A DNA stretch of 64,000 nucleotides from Planctomycetaceae bacterium (GTDB lineage Bacteria; Planctomycetota; Planctomycetia; Pirellulales; Pirellulaceae), in the NCBI GenBank assembly GCA_005778405.1, contig SXOA01000023.1, positions 1 through 64,000 of the forward strand, written 5' to 3'. Below, in pieces: positions 35,992 to 43,178 of the stretch (within the stretch, counting starts at the first letter, position 1; every line of letters begins with the position of its first letter). The notes beneath the pieces are model-generated. The model was given only the letters and a program-made list of their open reading frames with translations. It was not told the DNA's origin and did not search any database. A program made the translations under genes and the position numbers.

Positions 35992-37218
35992 CTACTTATC
36001 TGAGGACTCGGTGGAGAGGATGCGGCTGGTGATTTTTCCGTGTGCGATCTGAGTCCTCAGAATATCATTCGCGGCAAGGTCTTGAACATCCCGCACGATG
36101 CTTCCATCTTCACGCGTCGTCACGCTATAGCCGCGGGAGAGGGTGGCGAGAGGGCTGAGGGTTTCCAACCGGGCGGAGAGGGAGGCGAGCTTTTCACGCA
36201 GCCGGCTTTGGCGACGACGGACGGAGCGAGAGGCGGCTTCGTCCAGATCGTCAAGTCGGCGGGAAAGGAGCTGGATGCGGCTGAGTGGTCTGGCGAAGAC
36301 GGGTCGACGGGAAAGAATCTGCAAATGCGTGCGGGCGGACGAGACACGGCTGCGAAGATTCTTGGTCATTTGCCGCTGCAGGCCGGCGATCTGGGCCACG
36401 AGCTCTTGAGCTGAAGGGACGGCGAGTTCGGCCGCCTCCGAGGGAGTGAGGGCACGGACGTCGGCGACGAGATCGGCAAGTGTGACATCGACTTCATGTC
36501 CGACAGCGGAGATGACGGGAATCTTGGATGCGTGAATTGCCCGGACGACAATTTCCTCGTTGAAACTCCACAGGTCTTCCACGCTGCCGCCACCACGGCC
36601 GACGACGAGAATGTCCGGCGGCTCGGCGAGACTATTTGCAATTTCAATGCCGCGGACAATTTCCGCGGCAGCCCCTGTCCCTTGCACGCGGGCCGGAATG
36701 ATCAGGACATGAGTCCCGCGAAAACGGCGGCCCGCGACTTGCAGAAAATCGTGAATGGCCGCCCCTGTGGGACTGGTGACAAAAGCAATCCGCCTGGGAA
36801 ACCGTGGCAAGGGCCGTTTACGGTCGGCATCGAACAGGCCGGCCGCGGCCAGCTTCTCTTGAAGCTGCTTGAAGGCGAGTTGCAGCGCCCCGAGCCCGCG
36901 CGGCTCCATCTGCCGGCAGACCAACGAATAATCGCCGCGCGGCGGATAGACCTCAATCCCCCCGCGGCACAAAACTTCCAGCCCGTCCTTCACCTGAAAC
37001 TTCAGCCGCTGTGCGGTGGTGCGCCAGACGACACCGCGAATCTTCGATGCGTCATCCTTGAGCGTGAAATAAATGTGCCCGGAGCGATGGTGGGTCACAC
37101 CCGTGACTTCGCCGCTGACCCAAACATCGTGGAAGCTCTCTTCGACCGTTCCTTTGAGGAGCGCGGTGAGCTGGGAGACAGTGAGAGCGGAAGGCGAACT
37201 GGAGGAAGGTGAGGACAT
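35992..37218 (-). CDS. xseA: Exodeoxyribonuclease VII large subunit XseA
   Basis: XseA is the catalytic subunit of the single-strand exonuclease ExoVII. The N-terminal OB-fold (TVSQLTALLKGTVEESFHDVWVSGEVTGV, GHIYFTLKDDASKIRGVVW) covers about 10-105. The catalytic domain contains FPRRIAFVTSPTGAAIHDFL, DILVVGRGGGSVEDLWSFNEE and SAVGHEVDVTLADLVADVRALTPSEAAEL. A long helical region and a C-terminal segment (LSPLATLSRGYSVTTREDG) close the protein. The 408 residues are within family range. It forms an operon with xseB. Confidence 0.96.
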   Translation of the reverse strand: MSSPSSSSPSALTVSQLTALLKGTVEESFHDVWVSGEVTGVTHHRSGHIYFTLKDDASKIRGVVWRTTAQRLKFQVKDGLEVLCRGGIEVYPPRGDYSLVCRQMEPRGLGALQLAFKQLQEKLAAAGLFDADRKRPLPRFPRRIAFVTSPTGAAIHDFLQVAGRRFRGTHVLIIPARVQGTGAAAEIVRGIEIANSLAEPPDILVVGRGGGSVEDLWSFNEEIVVRAIHASKIPVISAVGHEVDVTLADLVADVRALTPSEAAELAVPSAQELVAQIAGLQRQMTKNLRSRVSSARTHLQILSRRPVFARPLSRIQLLSRRLDDLDEAASRSVRRRQSRLREKLASLSARLETLSPLATLSRGYSVTTREDGSIVRDVQDLAANDILRTQIAHGKITSRILSTESSDK

Positions 37219-37222
37219 TGAA

Positions 37223-37300
37223 GTGTTCAGTTTTCGGTGTTCAGTTCTCAGTTTTGGAATTCAATTGCTTGCTGAACACTGAACACTGAAAATTGATCAC
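37223..37300. repeat. Inverted heptamer-array element between xseA and dapF
   Basis: The left arm reads as 7-mers GTGTTCA, GTTTTCG, GTGTTCA, GTTCTCA. The right arm reads TGAACAC, TGAACAC, TGAAAAT, TGATCAC. The element starts 4 bases beyond the xseA start codon and ends 6 bases before the dapF stop. Confidence 0.85.
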
Positions 37301-37306
37301 TCTCCC

Positions 37307-38146
37307 TCACTCCGGCCAATCTCCCGAAAAAACTTCCACCGCCGGTCCAGTCTTATAAACACAGCCGTCGGATTCGCGCCATTCGAGCTCGAGGTCACCG
37401 CCGCGAAGGTGGTTGATGATTTTACGCTTCGTCCGGCCAGTCAATACGCCGGCGACACAGACGGCGCTCGCCCCGGTGCCGCAGGCGAACGTCTCGCCCG
37501 AGCCCCGCTCCCAGGTCCGCTGGCGGACTTCGGTGGGGGAGATGATCTCGATGAACTCGACGTTGGTGCGGGCGGGAAACATCGATGAGTGTTCGATTTT
37601 CGGTCCCAAGCCAAGCACTAGTTCGTCAGTCGCCTTCTCGACGAAGGTGACGCAGTGGGGGTTGCCCATCGAGACGGCTGTGACGTGGAGATTCTGGCCG
37701 GCGACGGCCAGTGGCACTTCCACGGGGGGATTGCCGATGAGTTTCGTCGGAATCATCGCCCCTTCCAGGATCGGCTTCCCCATATTGACGGTGGCGCGAT
37801 CGACTTTGCCGGCCTTTACTTCCAGGTCCACAGTCAAGTTACCGCGGCCGGTCTGAATCTTGAGCTGTGGAGCGCGGCAAATGCCGTAATCGTGCACATA
37901 CTTGGCGACGCAGCGCAGCCCGTTGCCGCACATCTCGCTCTCCGAGCCATCGGCGTTGAACATCCGCATGCGGGCGTCGGCCCCGCTGTCGCTGGGGCAA
38001 ATCAGGATCAGCCCGTCGCTGCCGATGCCAAAATGCCGGTCGGACATCCTGCGGGCCAGCTCGGCGGGATCTTTCGGCAGCGGCAGATCGAAGCAATTGA
38101 CGTAAACATAGTCATTGCCGCAGCCTTGCATCTTGGTGAAGCGCAT
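37307..38146 (-). CDS. dapF: Diaminopimelate epimerase DapF
   Basis: DapF converts LL- to meso-diaminopimelate for lysine and peptidoglycan synthesis, using two catalytic cysteines. The 279-residue product begins [17 protein letters not shown]. The first catalytic cysteine is in [19 protein letters not shown] near residue 75. The second is in [14 protein letters not shown] near 223, in the standard context. [10 protein letters not shown] and the [10 protein letters not shown] substrate segment are present. Its presence fits a peptidoglycan-containing planctomycete cell wall. Confidence 0.96.
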   Translation of the reverse strand: MRFTKMQGCGNDYVYVNCFDLPLPKDPAELARRMSDRHFGIGSDGLILICPSDSGADARMRMFNADGSESEMCGNGLRCVAKYVHDYGICRAPQLKIQTGRGNLTVDLEVKAGKVDRATVNMGKPILEGAMIPTKLIGNPPVEVPLAVAGQNLHVTAVSMGNPHCVTFVEKATDELVLGLGPKIEHSSMFPARTNVEFIEIISPTEVRQRTWERGSGETFACGTGASAVCVAGVLTGRTKRKIINHLRGGDLELEWRESDGCVYKTGPAVEVFSGDWPE

Positions 38147-38184
38147 GGGAGTACCTCGGTATTCATTTTAGCCCGAAGTAAGAG

Positions 38185-38263
38185 AATGACCAATGACCAA
38201 ATCCCAATGACCAATTCAGATGGTCTTCCATTGGTCATTGGTGCTTGGACATTGGTCATTTCC
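38185..38263. repeat. Inverted heptamer-array element upstream of dapF
   Basis: The left arm contains AATGACC units (three exact, one degenerate) and the right arm the complementary ATTGGTC/ATTGGTG units, all at 7-base spacing. It fills most of the gap between the dapF start and the stop of the scramblase-like gene. Confidence 0.88.
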
Positions 38264-38269
38264 CCCCGC

Positions 38270-38857
38270 CTACTCCTTCAGCACCAAATCGATGCACATC
38301 ACCGCGGCCACGATCATCTGGCGAACCGTGTGGTCGGGAGGGACCGAGTCGTTAATCTGCAGAATATAGTTGTCGGCGCTGGTGAAAAGTTCCTGCCCCA
38401 AGCCGGCCCATTTCTTGGTCACTTTTCCCAGTTCTTGGTCTCCGGCCTTAAAGGTGAAATCCCAGCCGAGGATTTTGCCCCGCAGTTCGCAGAGGGGTTC
38501 GTTATTGGCTCCGAGAACCTGAAACGCTCCCCCCAGCGAAAACAACTTTTGTTTGAAGCCGCCGATCCGCTGGCCGTTCTCATCCATCACGTCCACTTTG
38601 GACAGGAACAAGTTCACCCCCCGCTTCACGCACAAAATGGGCTGCCCTTCCGGCGTCCGGATGATGACCTCAAACGGCGTCATCCTTTTGTACTTCGTGA
38701 ATCGCAGCATCTTGGTAAAGAACCCCAGCCGCTCCTCGCGGCAGTTCATGATGACCTGCTGCGTCTGGGGATCGAGCACGTCATAGCTGTTAGAAGCTTT
38801 GAACATACCGTAATGCTCTTTGACGAAAAACAGGTTTCGGTTGAGGACGGGATGCAT
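38270..38857 (-). CDS. LURP-one-related / phospholipid scramblase-like protein
   Basis: The 195-residue product shows the tubby-like beta-barrel pattern of the LURP1/scramblase family. An N-terminal strand set (FFVKEHYGMFKASNSYDVLDP) is followed by repeated strand-turn units (PFEVIIRTPEGQPILCVKRG, VDVMDENGQRIGGFKQ, WDFTFKAGDQELGKVTKKWAG). A hydrophobic C-terminal helix (MIVAAVMCIDLVL) closes the barrel, as in scramblases. Bacterial members have no settled function. No operon partner is evident. Confidence 0.82.
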   Translation of the reverse strand: MHPVLNRNLFFVKEHYGMFKASNSYDVLDPQTQQVIMNCREERLGFFTKMLRFTKYKRMTPFEVIIRTPEGQPILCVKRGVNLFLSKVDVMDENGQRIGGFKQKLFSLGGAFQVLGANNEPLCELRGKILGWDFTFKAGDQELGKVTKKWAGLGQELFTSADNYILQINDSVPPDHTVRQMIVAAVMCIDLVLKE

Positions 38858-38979
38858 GAGGAATTCCTTGCGAGTAGGGTTCGCGAGTGGAAATTAACGG
38901 GGAGGGATAAGGCGGATTATTCCCTGTCGGCGGCATCCGTTCAACCGGGAGGAGGGAGACCAGGGCGATTGTTGCCGAA

Positions 38980-39534
38980 TTAAGGCTTTGGATCCCCTTT
39001 TAGCGCTCGAATGGTCAGCCCCACCGTCGCCAAAAGGTAGCTGGGGACCATCAAAGTCATTCCGGTAAGAGGCGTCACCAGGGCAGTGCTCATTCCCGCC
39101 GCCCACTCGGAAGGCTTGGGGGACGCGGAAGAATGTGCAATGACCATAAACGAGGCGATGCAACCGTCAATCATTCCTAAAATGCCAATCAGAAATGGAA
39201 TTGCCACAATAAATCCCAGGGCGGCGCCGGTGGTTTTCCCTTTTCCGGCGATCACCAATGCCGCGGTGAGCAAAAACGATAACAGAGCCGAGGCAGGCAA
39301 GAGCAAGGTATATTTCCAGCCCAGCGCACCAATAAACCAAATCAGAAAGTTTTGCGATCTCTCCGGCACAATGTCTTCGACCATCATTCCATTCTCATGT
39401 CCATGTCCGGCAAGGATGGCGTGCTCGCCACTTTCCGCATGCGAGTCGGACGGCATCTCATCTTGCCCTCGGGCAATTGCGAGACAAAGGAATAGAATTG
39501 CCGCAGCCATCGTCGCCAGTTTGCCGTGATTCAC
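38980..39534 (-). CDS. MotA/TolQ/ExbB-like membrane protein
   Basis: The 184-residue product has a signal-like first helix (about 5-22), a His/Glu-rich periplasmic stretch (DSHAESGEHAILAGHGHENG), and three further hydrophobic segments. The C-terminal half, GILGMIDGCIASFMVIAH ... EWAAGMSTALVTPLTGMTLMVPSYLL, follows the ExbB/TolQ core, in which the two last helices surround the proton path. Usual ExbB proteins are over 200 residues and sit beside exbD and tonB genes; here neither is present. A solitary or variant energiser is inferred. Confidence 0.6.
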   Translation of the reverse strand: MNHGKLATMAAAILFLCLAIARGQDEMPSDSHAESGEHAILAGHGHENGMMVEDIVPERSQNFLIWFIGALGWKYTLLLPASALLSFLLTAALVIAGKGKTTGAALGFIVAIPFLIGILGMIDGCIASFMVIAHSSASPKPSEWAAGMSTALVTPLTGMTLMVPSYLLATVGLTIRALKGDPKP

Positions 39535-39573
39535 CGGTCACCTCGTAGGGCTAAAGAGAAAGACAGGACCCGG

Positions 39574-40044
39574 CTAACAACTCTTCTGCTTCATCGCCTC
39601 GTCGCTCCGTCGCTTCATCTCTTCGGGCGGGACATCCTCGACATGCGTGGAGATTGTCCACCAGAGTCCGAACGGGTCTTCGAAGGTGCCGCTGCGGTCG
39701 CCATAAAACTGATTCTGCAGAGGGCGAATCTCTTTCGCACCAGCGGCCACAGCCTGGGCGGCCAGCACGTCCACATTGTCTACGTAGAGCATCAGAAACA
39801 TCGGCGACCCGCCGAGCGTCTTGGCGCTTTTCGCTCCCATTTCGGGATGCTCGTCTGCCAGCATGATGGGGGAATTGCCAATCTTGATTTCGGCATGGCC
39901 AATCCTCCCGTCCGGACCCGCCATGCGAAATAGCTCAATCGCTCCAAACGCCTGCTTGTAAAACTCAATCGCGGCCGCCGCCCCGCTCACAATGAGGTAG
40001 GGGGTAGCCGTGTGATATCCATCGGGAATCGGCTTGACGGGCAT
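39574..40044 (-). CDS. VOC (glyoxalase/PhnB-like) family protein
   Basis: The product is 156 residues from the ATG at MPVKPIPDG. The vicinal-oxygen-chelate pattern is clear: ATPYLIVSGAAAAIEFYKQAFGA at the first beta-alpha unit, GRIGHAEIKIGNSPIMLADEHPE, and in the second module FLMLYVDNVDVLAAQAVAAGAKEI followed by FYGDRSGTFEDPFGLWW. The closing tail (STHVEDVPPEEMKRRSDEAM) is typical of the PhnB-like subgroup. Function ranges from resistance proteins to dioxygenases; the substrate is unknown. Confidence 0.9.
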   Translation of the reverse strand: MPVKPIPDGYHTATPYLIVSGAAAAIEFYKQAFGAIELFRMAGPDGRIGHAEIKIGNSPIMLADEHPEMGAKSAKTLGGSPMFLMLYVDNVDVLAAQAVAAGAKEIRPLQNQFYGDRSGTFEDPFGLWWTISTHVEDVPPEEMKRRSDEAMKQKSC

Positions 40045-40139
40045 GGGGTCGCTCTTGGATTCAAGGTGGAGTATTGTTGCCGCCAATTGTCGGACGCACG
40101 ACTACGGAATGCAAGAGATGGAGGTAGAGGACGAGAAAA

Positions 40140-40226
40140 TGAACCGCGGAGATCGCTGAGGGGCGCGGAGAGGGGAGAAAAACAACAGTACTTTTCTCTG
40201 CGTTTCTTCGCGCCCTCGGCGGTTCA
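40140..40226. repeat. Inverted 9-10-nt period repeat between VOC and YjbR genes
   Basis: Both ends begin, on opposite strands, with TGAACCGC. The arms contain degenerate CGCGGAGAT/CGCGGAGAG-type units. The terminal TGA on the minus strand is the stop codon of the YjbR gene. Confidence 0.8.
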
Positions 40227-40601
40227 ATCTTTCCTTTGTACTTCTAGCTTTTGGACGAGTTTCTTGGGCGCGATTGCCCGATAGCTTTCGTCCAGCCATT
40301 CCTCCAGCAATTCGAGGGGAACCTTGTCCTTCGGTCCGAAGCTGGCCGTTACCCAGCCACTTTTTCCGAGGCCGTAGCCGGTGGGCTGGGCGAAGGGGAA
40401 TTGGACTGCTTGCTTGCCGGAGTCCGGGAGTTTCATCGTGACGTTGAAGACGTCCTTGTCGAAGGACAGGATCAGAAACATCTTCTTCTTGACTTTGAAC
40501 GCCCGGTGCCCCCAAGGAAAATCCTCGGTCGCTTGCGGATAGGCGAGAGCCGTCTTGCGAAGGGCGGCTTCGGCGGATTGGACGGGAGTGCGCTTGGGCA
40601 T
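40224..40601 (-). CDS. MmcQ/YjbR family protein
   Basis: The product is 125 residues from the ATG. It has the CyaY-like YjbR fold: an N-terminal helix AEAALRKTALAYPQATEDFPWGHRAFKVKKKMFLILSF, a strand-rich middle, and a C-terminal helical segment LLEEWLDESYRAIAPKKLVQKL. Family members are often called DNA-binding on structural grounds; the cellular function is undefined. The gene lies directly downstream of another gene with a related C-terminal domain. Its stop codon belongs to a repeat element. Confidence 0.88.
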   Translation of the reverse strand: MPKRTPVQSAEAALRKTALAYPQATEDFPWGHRAFKVKKKMFLILSFDKDVFNVTMKLPDSGKQAVQFPFAQPTGYGLGKSGWVTASFGPKDKVPLELLEEWLDESYRAIAPKKLVQKLEVQRKD

Positions 40602-40670
40602 GGGTGGAGGTCTTAGTTTTCCATCATTCACGACTCACGCCGATTTCTTGATTCAGCAAACTCTATGCGT

Positions 40671-41645
40671 TCACGATGCTTCGCAGCCTTCGCAGTCAAC
40701 TGCTCTAACAAAATCTTTCGGTGCGACAGCTCGATAGCTTTCATCTAGCCAGTCGCTGAGGAGCGAGAATGGAACCTTATCGCTTGCCAGGAGCCGAACC
40801 ACTACACCATTTGCAGAACGGAGGGATTCACTATTCGCTCGCTGAACAAAAGAATGAGAAAGTGCCGACCTGAGTGAAATAGGGAGCTTGAGCACTATGA
40901 ATATGACAACGTCGCTGCCCGAAAGTCCTAAGAACTCTTGTCCATTTACCCCTATCGTCGTTGGCGAAGTCTCTTTTGCGTGTGGATACGCCATTGCCAA
41001 GCTGCGCAGTTTCTTGCAGAGGGATATGAGCAATTTGGATTTGCGCGCTCCTCGTGCCAAGAACAATAGATTCGTAGCCTCTTCTGGAAACGAGATTTTG
41101 CCGAAACGGACTTCTGCTCCCCTCAGTGACGTGAGATCCGTGAAGAGTGAAAATGTGCTTGCATCAGGAAATTGTTTGACGTAGGCGGCGACAAACTCTC
41201 TTTTGTTTTTGGCCTTTGTTGCAATCCTCACTAATGCACGTTGCTTTGCGACTTCCGCGGGATCGTCTTCAAAATAGTCACAAAAGTCGCAACGAGAGCT
41301 TTTTTTCGAGAACTTGGTTCTGCAATTCTTCGAGGTGCAGCAGTCCATGGGAAGCCTGGAGATTCTGCCGTCACCGATATCTTCGATCTGCGATTCTGTC
41401 AGAAAGAGATACCAACGCCCCCGTGTCGTATCTCCGGTTGGGAAATAAGTGAACTCGTATGGCCGGGATTTCCCTCCCGTTCGTCCTCCGCAAATCGGTC
41501 CAACCTGAATTGCATCGTCGTAATCAAATCGATGTGGATCATCCGCATCTTCAATTCGCTCGTGTGCCTCACCGAGAGCCTTGCTAAGTTCGGCAGGAAT
41601 CTTGACGGAGCGAAGCTTCTTTTGTTTTGGGCGGTAGCGTCTCAT
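40671..41645 (-). CDS. Cys-rich N-terminal domain fused to a YjbR-like domain
   Basis: The 324-residue product has two parts. Residues about 1-200 form an unrecognised region with a charged head (KKLRSVKIPAELSKALGEAHERIED), a central beta stretch, and a Cys cluster (MDCCTSKNC, then CDFCDYFED) that could bind zinc. From about 205 the sequence matches the YjbR layout (LCKKLRSLAMAYPHAKETSPTTI ... LLSDWLDESYRAVAPKDFVRAV). The C-terminal motif is nearly the same as in the downstream gene. The coding region is visibly AT-richer than its neighbours, which suggests separate acquisition. The function is unknown. Confidence 0.72.
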   Translation of the reverse strand: MRRYRPKQKKLRSVKIPAELSKALGEAHERIEDADDPHRFDYDDAIQVGPICGGRTGGKSRPYEFTYFPTGDTTRGRWYLFLTESQIEDIGDGRISRLPMDCCTSKNCRTKFSKKSSRCDFCDYFEDDPAEVAKQRALVRIATKAKNKREFVAAYVKQFPDASTFSLFTDLTSLRGAEVRFGKISFPEEATNLLFLARGARKSKLLISLCKKLRSLAMAYPHAKETSPTTIGVNGQEFLGLSGSDVVIFIVLKLPISLRSALSHSFVQRANSESLRSANGVVVRLLASDKVPFSLLSDWLDESYRAVAPKDFVRAVDCEGCEAS

Positions 41646-41664
41646 AGCCTCATTAGACCATTCA

Positions 41665-43134
41665 TCAAGCCAAAATCCCCTCCACCACCTCCCCGTGCAC
41701 GTTGGTCAGCCGACGCTGGATGCCGTTGTGGTAGTAGGTGAGGCGGGTGTGGTCGATGCCGAGGAGATGGAGGACGGTGGCGTGGAAATCGTGCCAGGCG
41801 GTGCGGTGCTCGACCGCTTTCCAGCCGATGTCGTCGGTGCTGCCGTAGGCGAGGCCGTGCTTGAGGCCGGCCCCGGCGAGCCAGACGGAGAAACCGTACT
41901 GGTTGTGGTCCCGGCCGGTGCCGACGACGTCGGCGGAGGACTGGGTGAAGGGGGTGCGGCCAAACTCGGAGGTGAAGAGAACAAGCGTGTCATCGAGCAG
42001 GCCCCGCTGGCGGAGGTCCTTGACGAGGGCGGCGACTGGCTGGTCGATGAGCTTCGCCTCGCGGGTGTGGTTTTCCTTGACGTCCTCGTGGCCGTCCCAG
42101 TTGATCCGCGGCGAGCCGAAGGAGCCGCCGGAGAAGAGCTGCACGAAGCGGACTCCTTGCTCCAGAAGCCGGCGGGCGAGGAGGCAACTCCGGCCAAAGT
42201 CCTTGGTGGCGTCCTGGTCGATGCCATAGAGCTTTTGCGTGTCTGCCGTTTCGCCGGAGAGGTCGGTCACGCGGGGGACGGCAAGCTGCATCTTGGCGGC
42301 CAGCTCATAGGCCTTCATCCGGGCAGCCAGTTCCCCTTCGCCGCCACGGGCCTCCAAATCGAGCTGATTGAGCTTCGCCTGTAACTCACGGCTGGCGGCT
42401 TCGACATCGCCGGAGATTTCGCGGGCAGGAAAGAGGTCACTGATGACCGGGCCCTTGCTCTGGAACATTACTCCTTGATGTTGGGCCGGCAAAAAGCCAT
42501 TGGACCAGTTATTGGTTCCACCTGCGGGAAGGCCGCGGCTATCGGGAAGCACGACATATGCCGGCAGTTCGTCGGTTTCGTTCCCCATGCCATAGGAAAG
42601 CCACGAGCCGAGGTTGGGAAACCCGTTCAGCCGAAAGCCACTGTTTTCGTGGAGCGTGGCCGGCGTGTGACTAGACGATTCGGCGACCATGCTACGGATG
42701 ACGGTCAATTCATCGGCGACGCCGGCAATATGCGGAAATAGCTCGCTGATCCAAAGACCGCTCTTTCCCCGCTGCTTGAATTCCCAATCGTTCTTGCGAA
42801 GCAGGCCAATCTGGCCGAAGAACACATCCGGCTTCTCGCTCCCGCCAAGCGGCTTACCATGAAGCTTCGCCAGTTCCGGCTTGTAATCAAAAGTATCGAG
42901 CTGGCTGAAGCCGCCGCAGAGGCAAATGTGGATCACCCGCTTGGCTTTGGCCGGATGATGGGGGGGAGCATCCTTGGCTTCGCCGGGAATTCCGATAGCG
43001 CGAACCACCTCATCCCGCATCATCAGGCTCGCAAACGCCGCTGCCCCAATGCCGCGAGCGGCAAAGGAGAAGAAGTCGCGGCGCGATTGTGGGGTAGGCT
43101 TCCAGCCTGCCCTAGGACTTCCAAGTGATGTCAT
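41665..43134 (-). CDS. DUF1501 family protein (operon copy)
   Basis: This 489-residue exported DUF1501 protein has a Tat-like signal (SRRDFFSFAARGIGAAAFASLMM). Family landmarks include HICLCGGFSQLDTFDYKP, SSHTPATLHENSGF, YVVLPDSRGLP, LFTSEFGRTPFTQ, GRDHNQYGFSVWLAGAGLKHG and LLGIDHTRLTYYHNGIQRRLTN. The first residues (GSPRAGWKPTPQ) are translated from one arm of an inverted repeat that separates it from the upstream DUF1553 gene. The two genes form an operon with a 44-base gap. The role is unknown. Confidence 0.92.
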   Translation of the reverse strand: MTSLGSPRAGWKPTPQSRRDFFSFAARGIGAAAFASLMMRDEVVRAIGIPGEAKDAPPHHPAKAKRVIHICLCGGFSQLDTFDYKPELAKLHGKPLGGSEKPDVFFGQIGLLRKNDWEFKQRGKSGLWISELFPHIAGVADELTVIRSMVAESSSHTPATLHENSGFRLNGFPNLGSWLSYGMGNETDELPAYVVLPDSRGLPAGGTNNWSNGFLPAQHQGVMFQSKGPVISDLFPAREISGDVEAASRELQAKLNQLDLEARGGEGELAARMKAYELAAKMQLAVPRVTDLSGETADTQKLYGIDQDATKDFGRSCLLARRLLEQGVRFVQLFSGGSFGSPRINWDGHEDVKENHTREAKLIDQPVAALVKDLRQRGLLDDTLVLFTSEFGRTPFTQSSADVVGTGRDHNQYGFSVWLAGAGLKHGLAYGSTDDIGWKAVEHRTAWHDFHATVLHLLGIDHTRLTYYHNGIQRRLTNVHGEVVEGILA

Positions 43135-43177
43135 ATTGTCTCTGGCAGTGTTCTGGGCAGGCTGGAAGCCTACCCCA
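43090..43177. repeat. Inverted repeat between DUF1553 and DUF1501 genes
   Basis: The arms GGGGTAGGCTTCCAGCCTGCCC and GGGCAGGCTGGAAGCCTACCCC flank a centre of about 40 bases. The left arm lies inside the DUF1501 N-terminus. The right arm ends 2 bases before the stop of the DUF1553 gene. A second copy occurs at 61206. Confidence 0.85.
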
Positions 43178-43178
43178 C

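Noticed and set aside
40671-41645. Genomic island call for the AT-richer YjbR-fusion gene
   Set aside because: Only one gene differs in composition, and no integrase, transposase or tRNA attachment site is nearby. A larger island is not supported.
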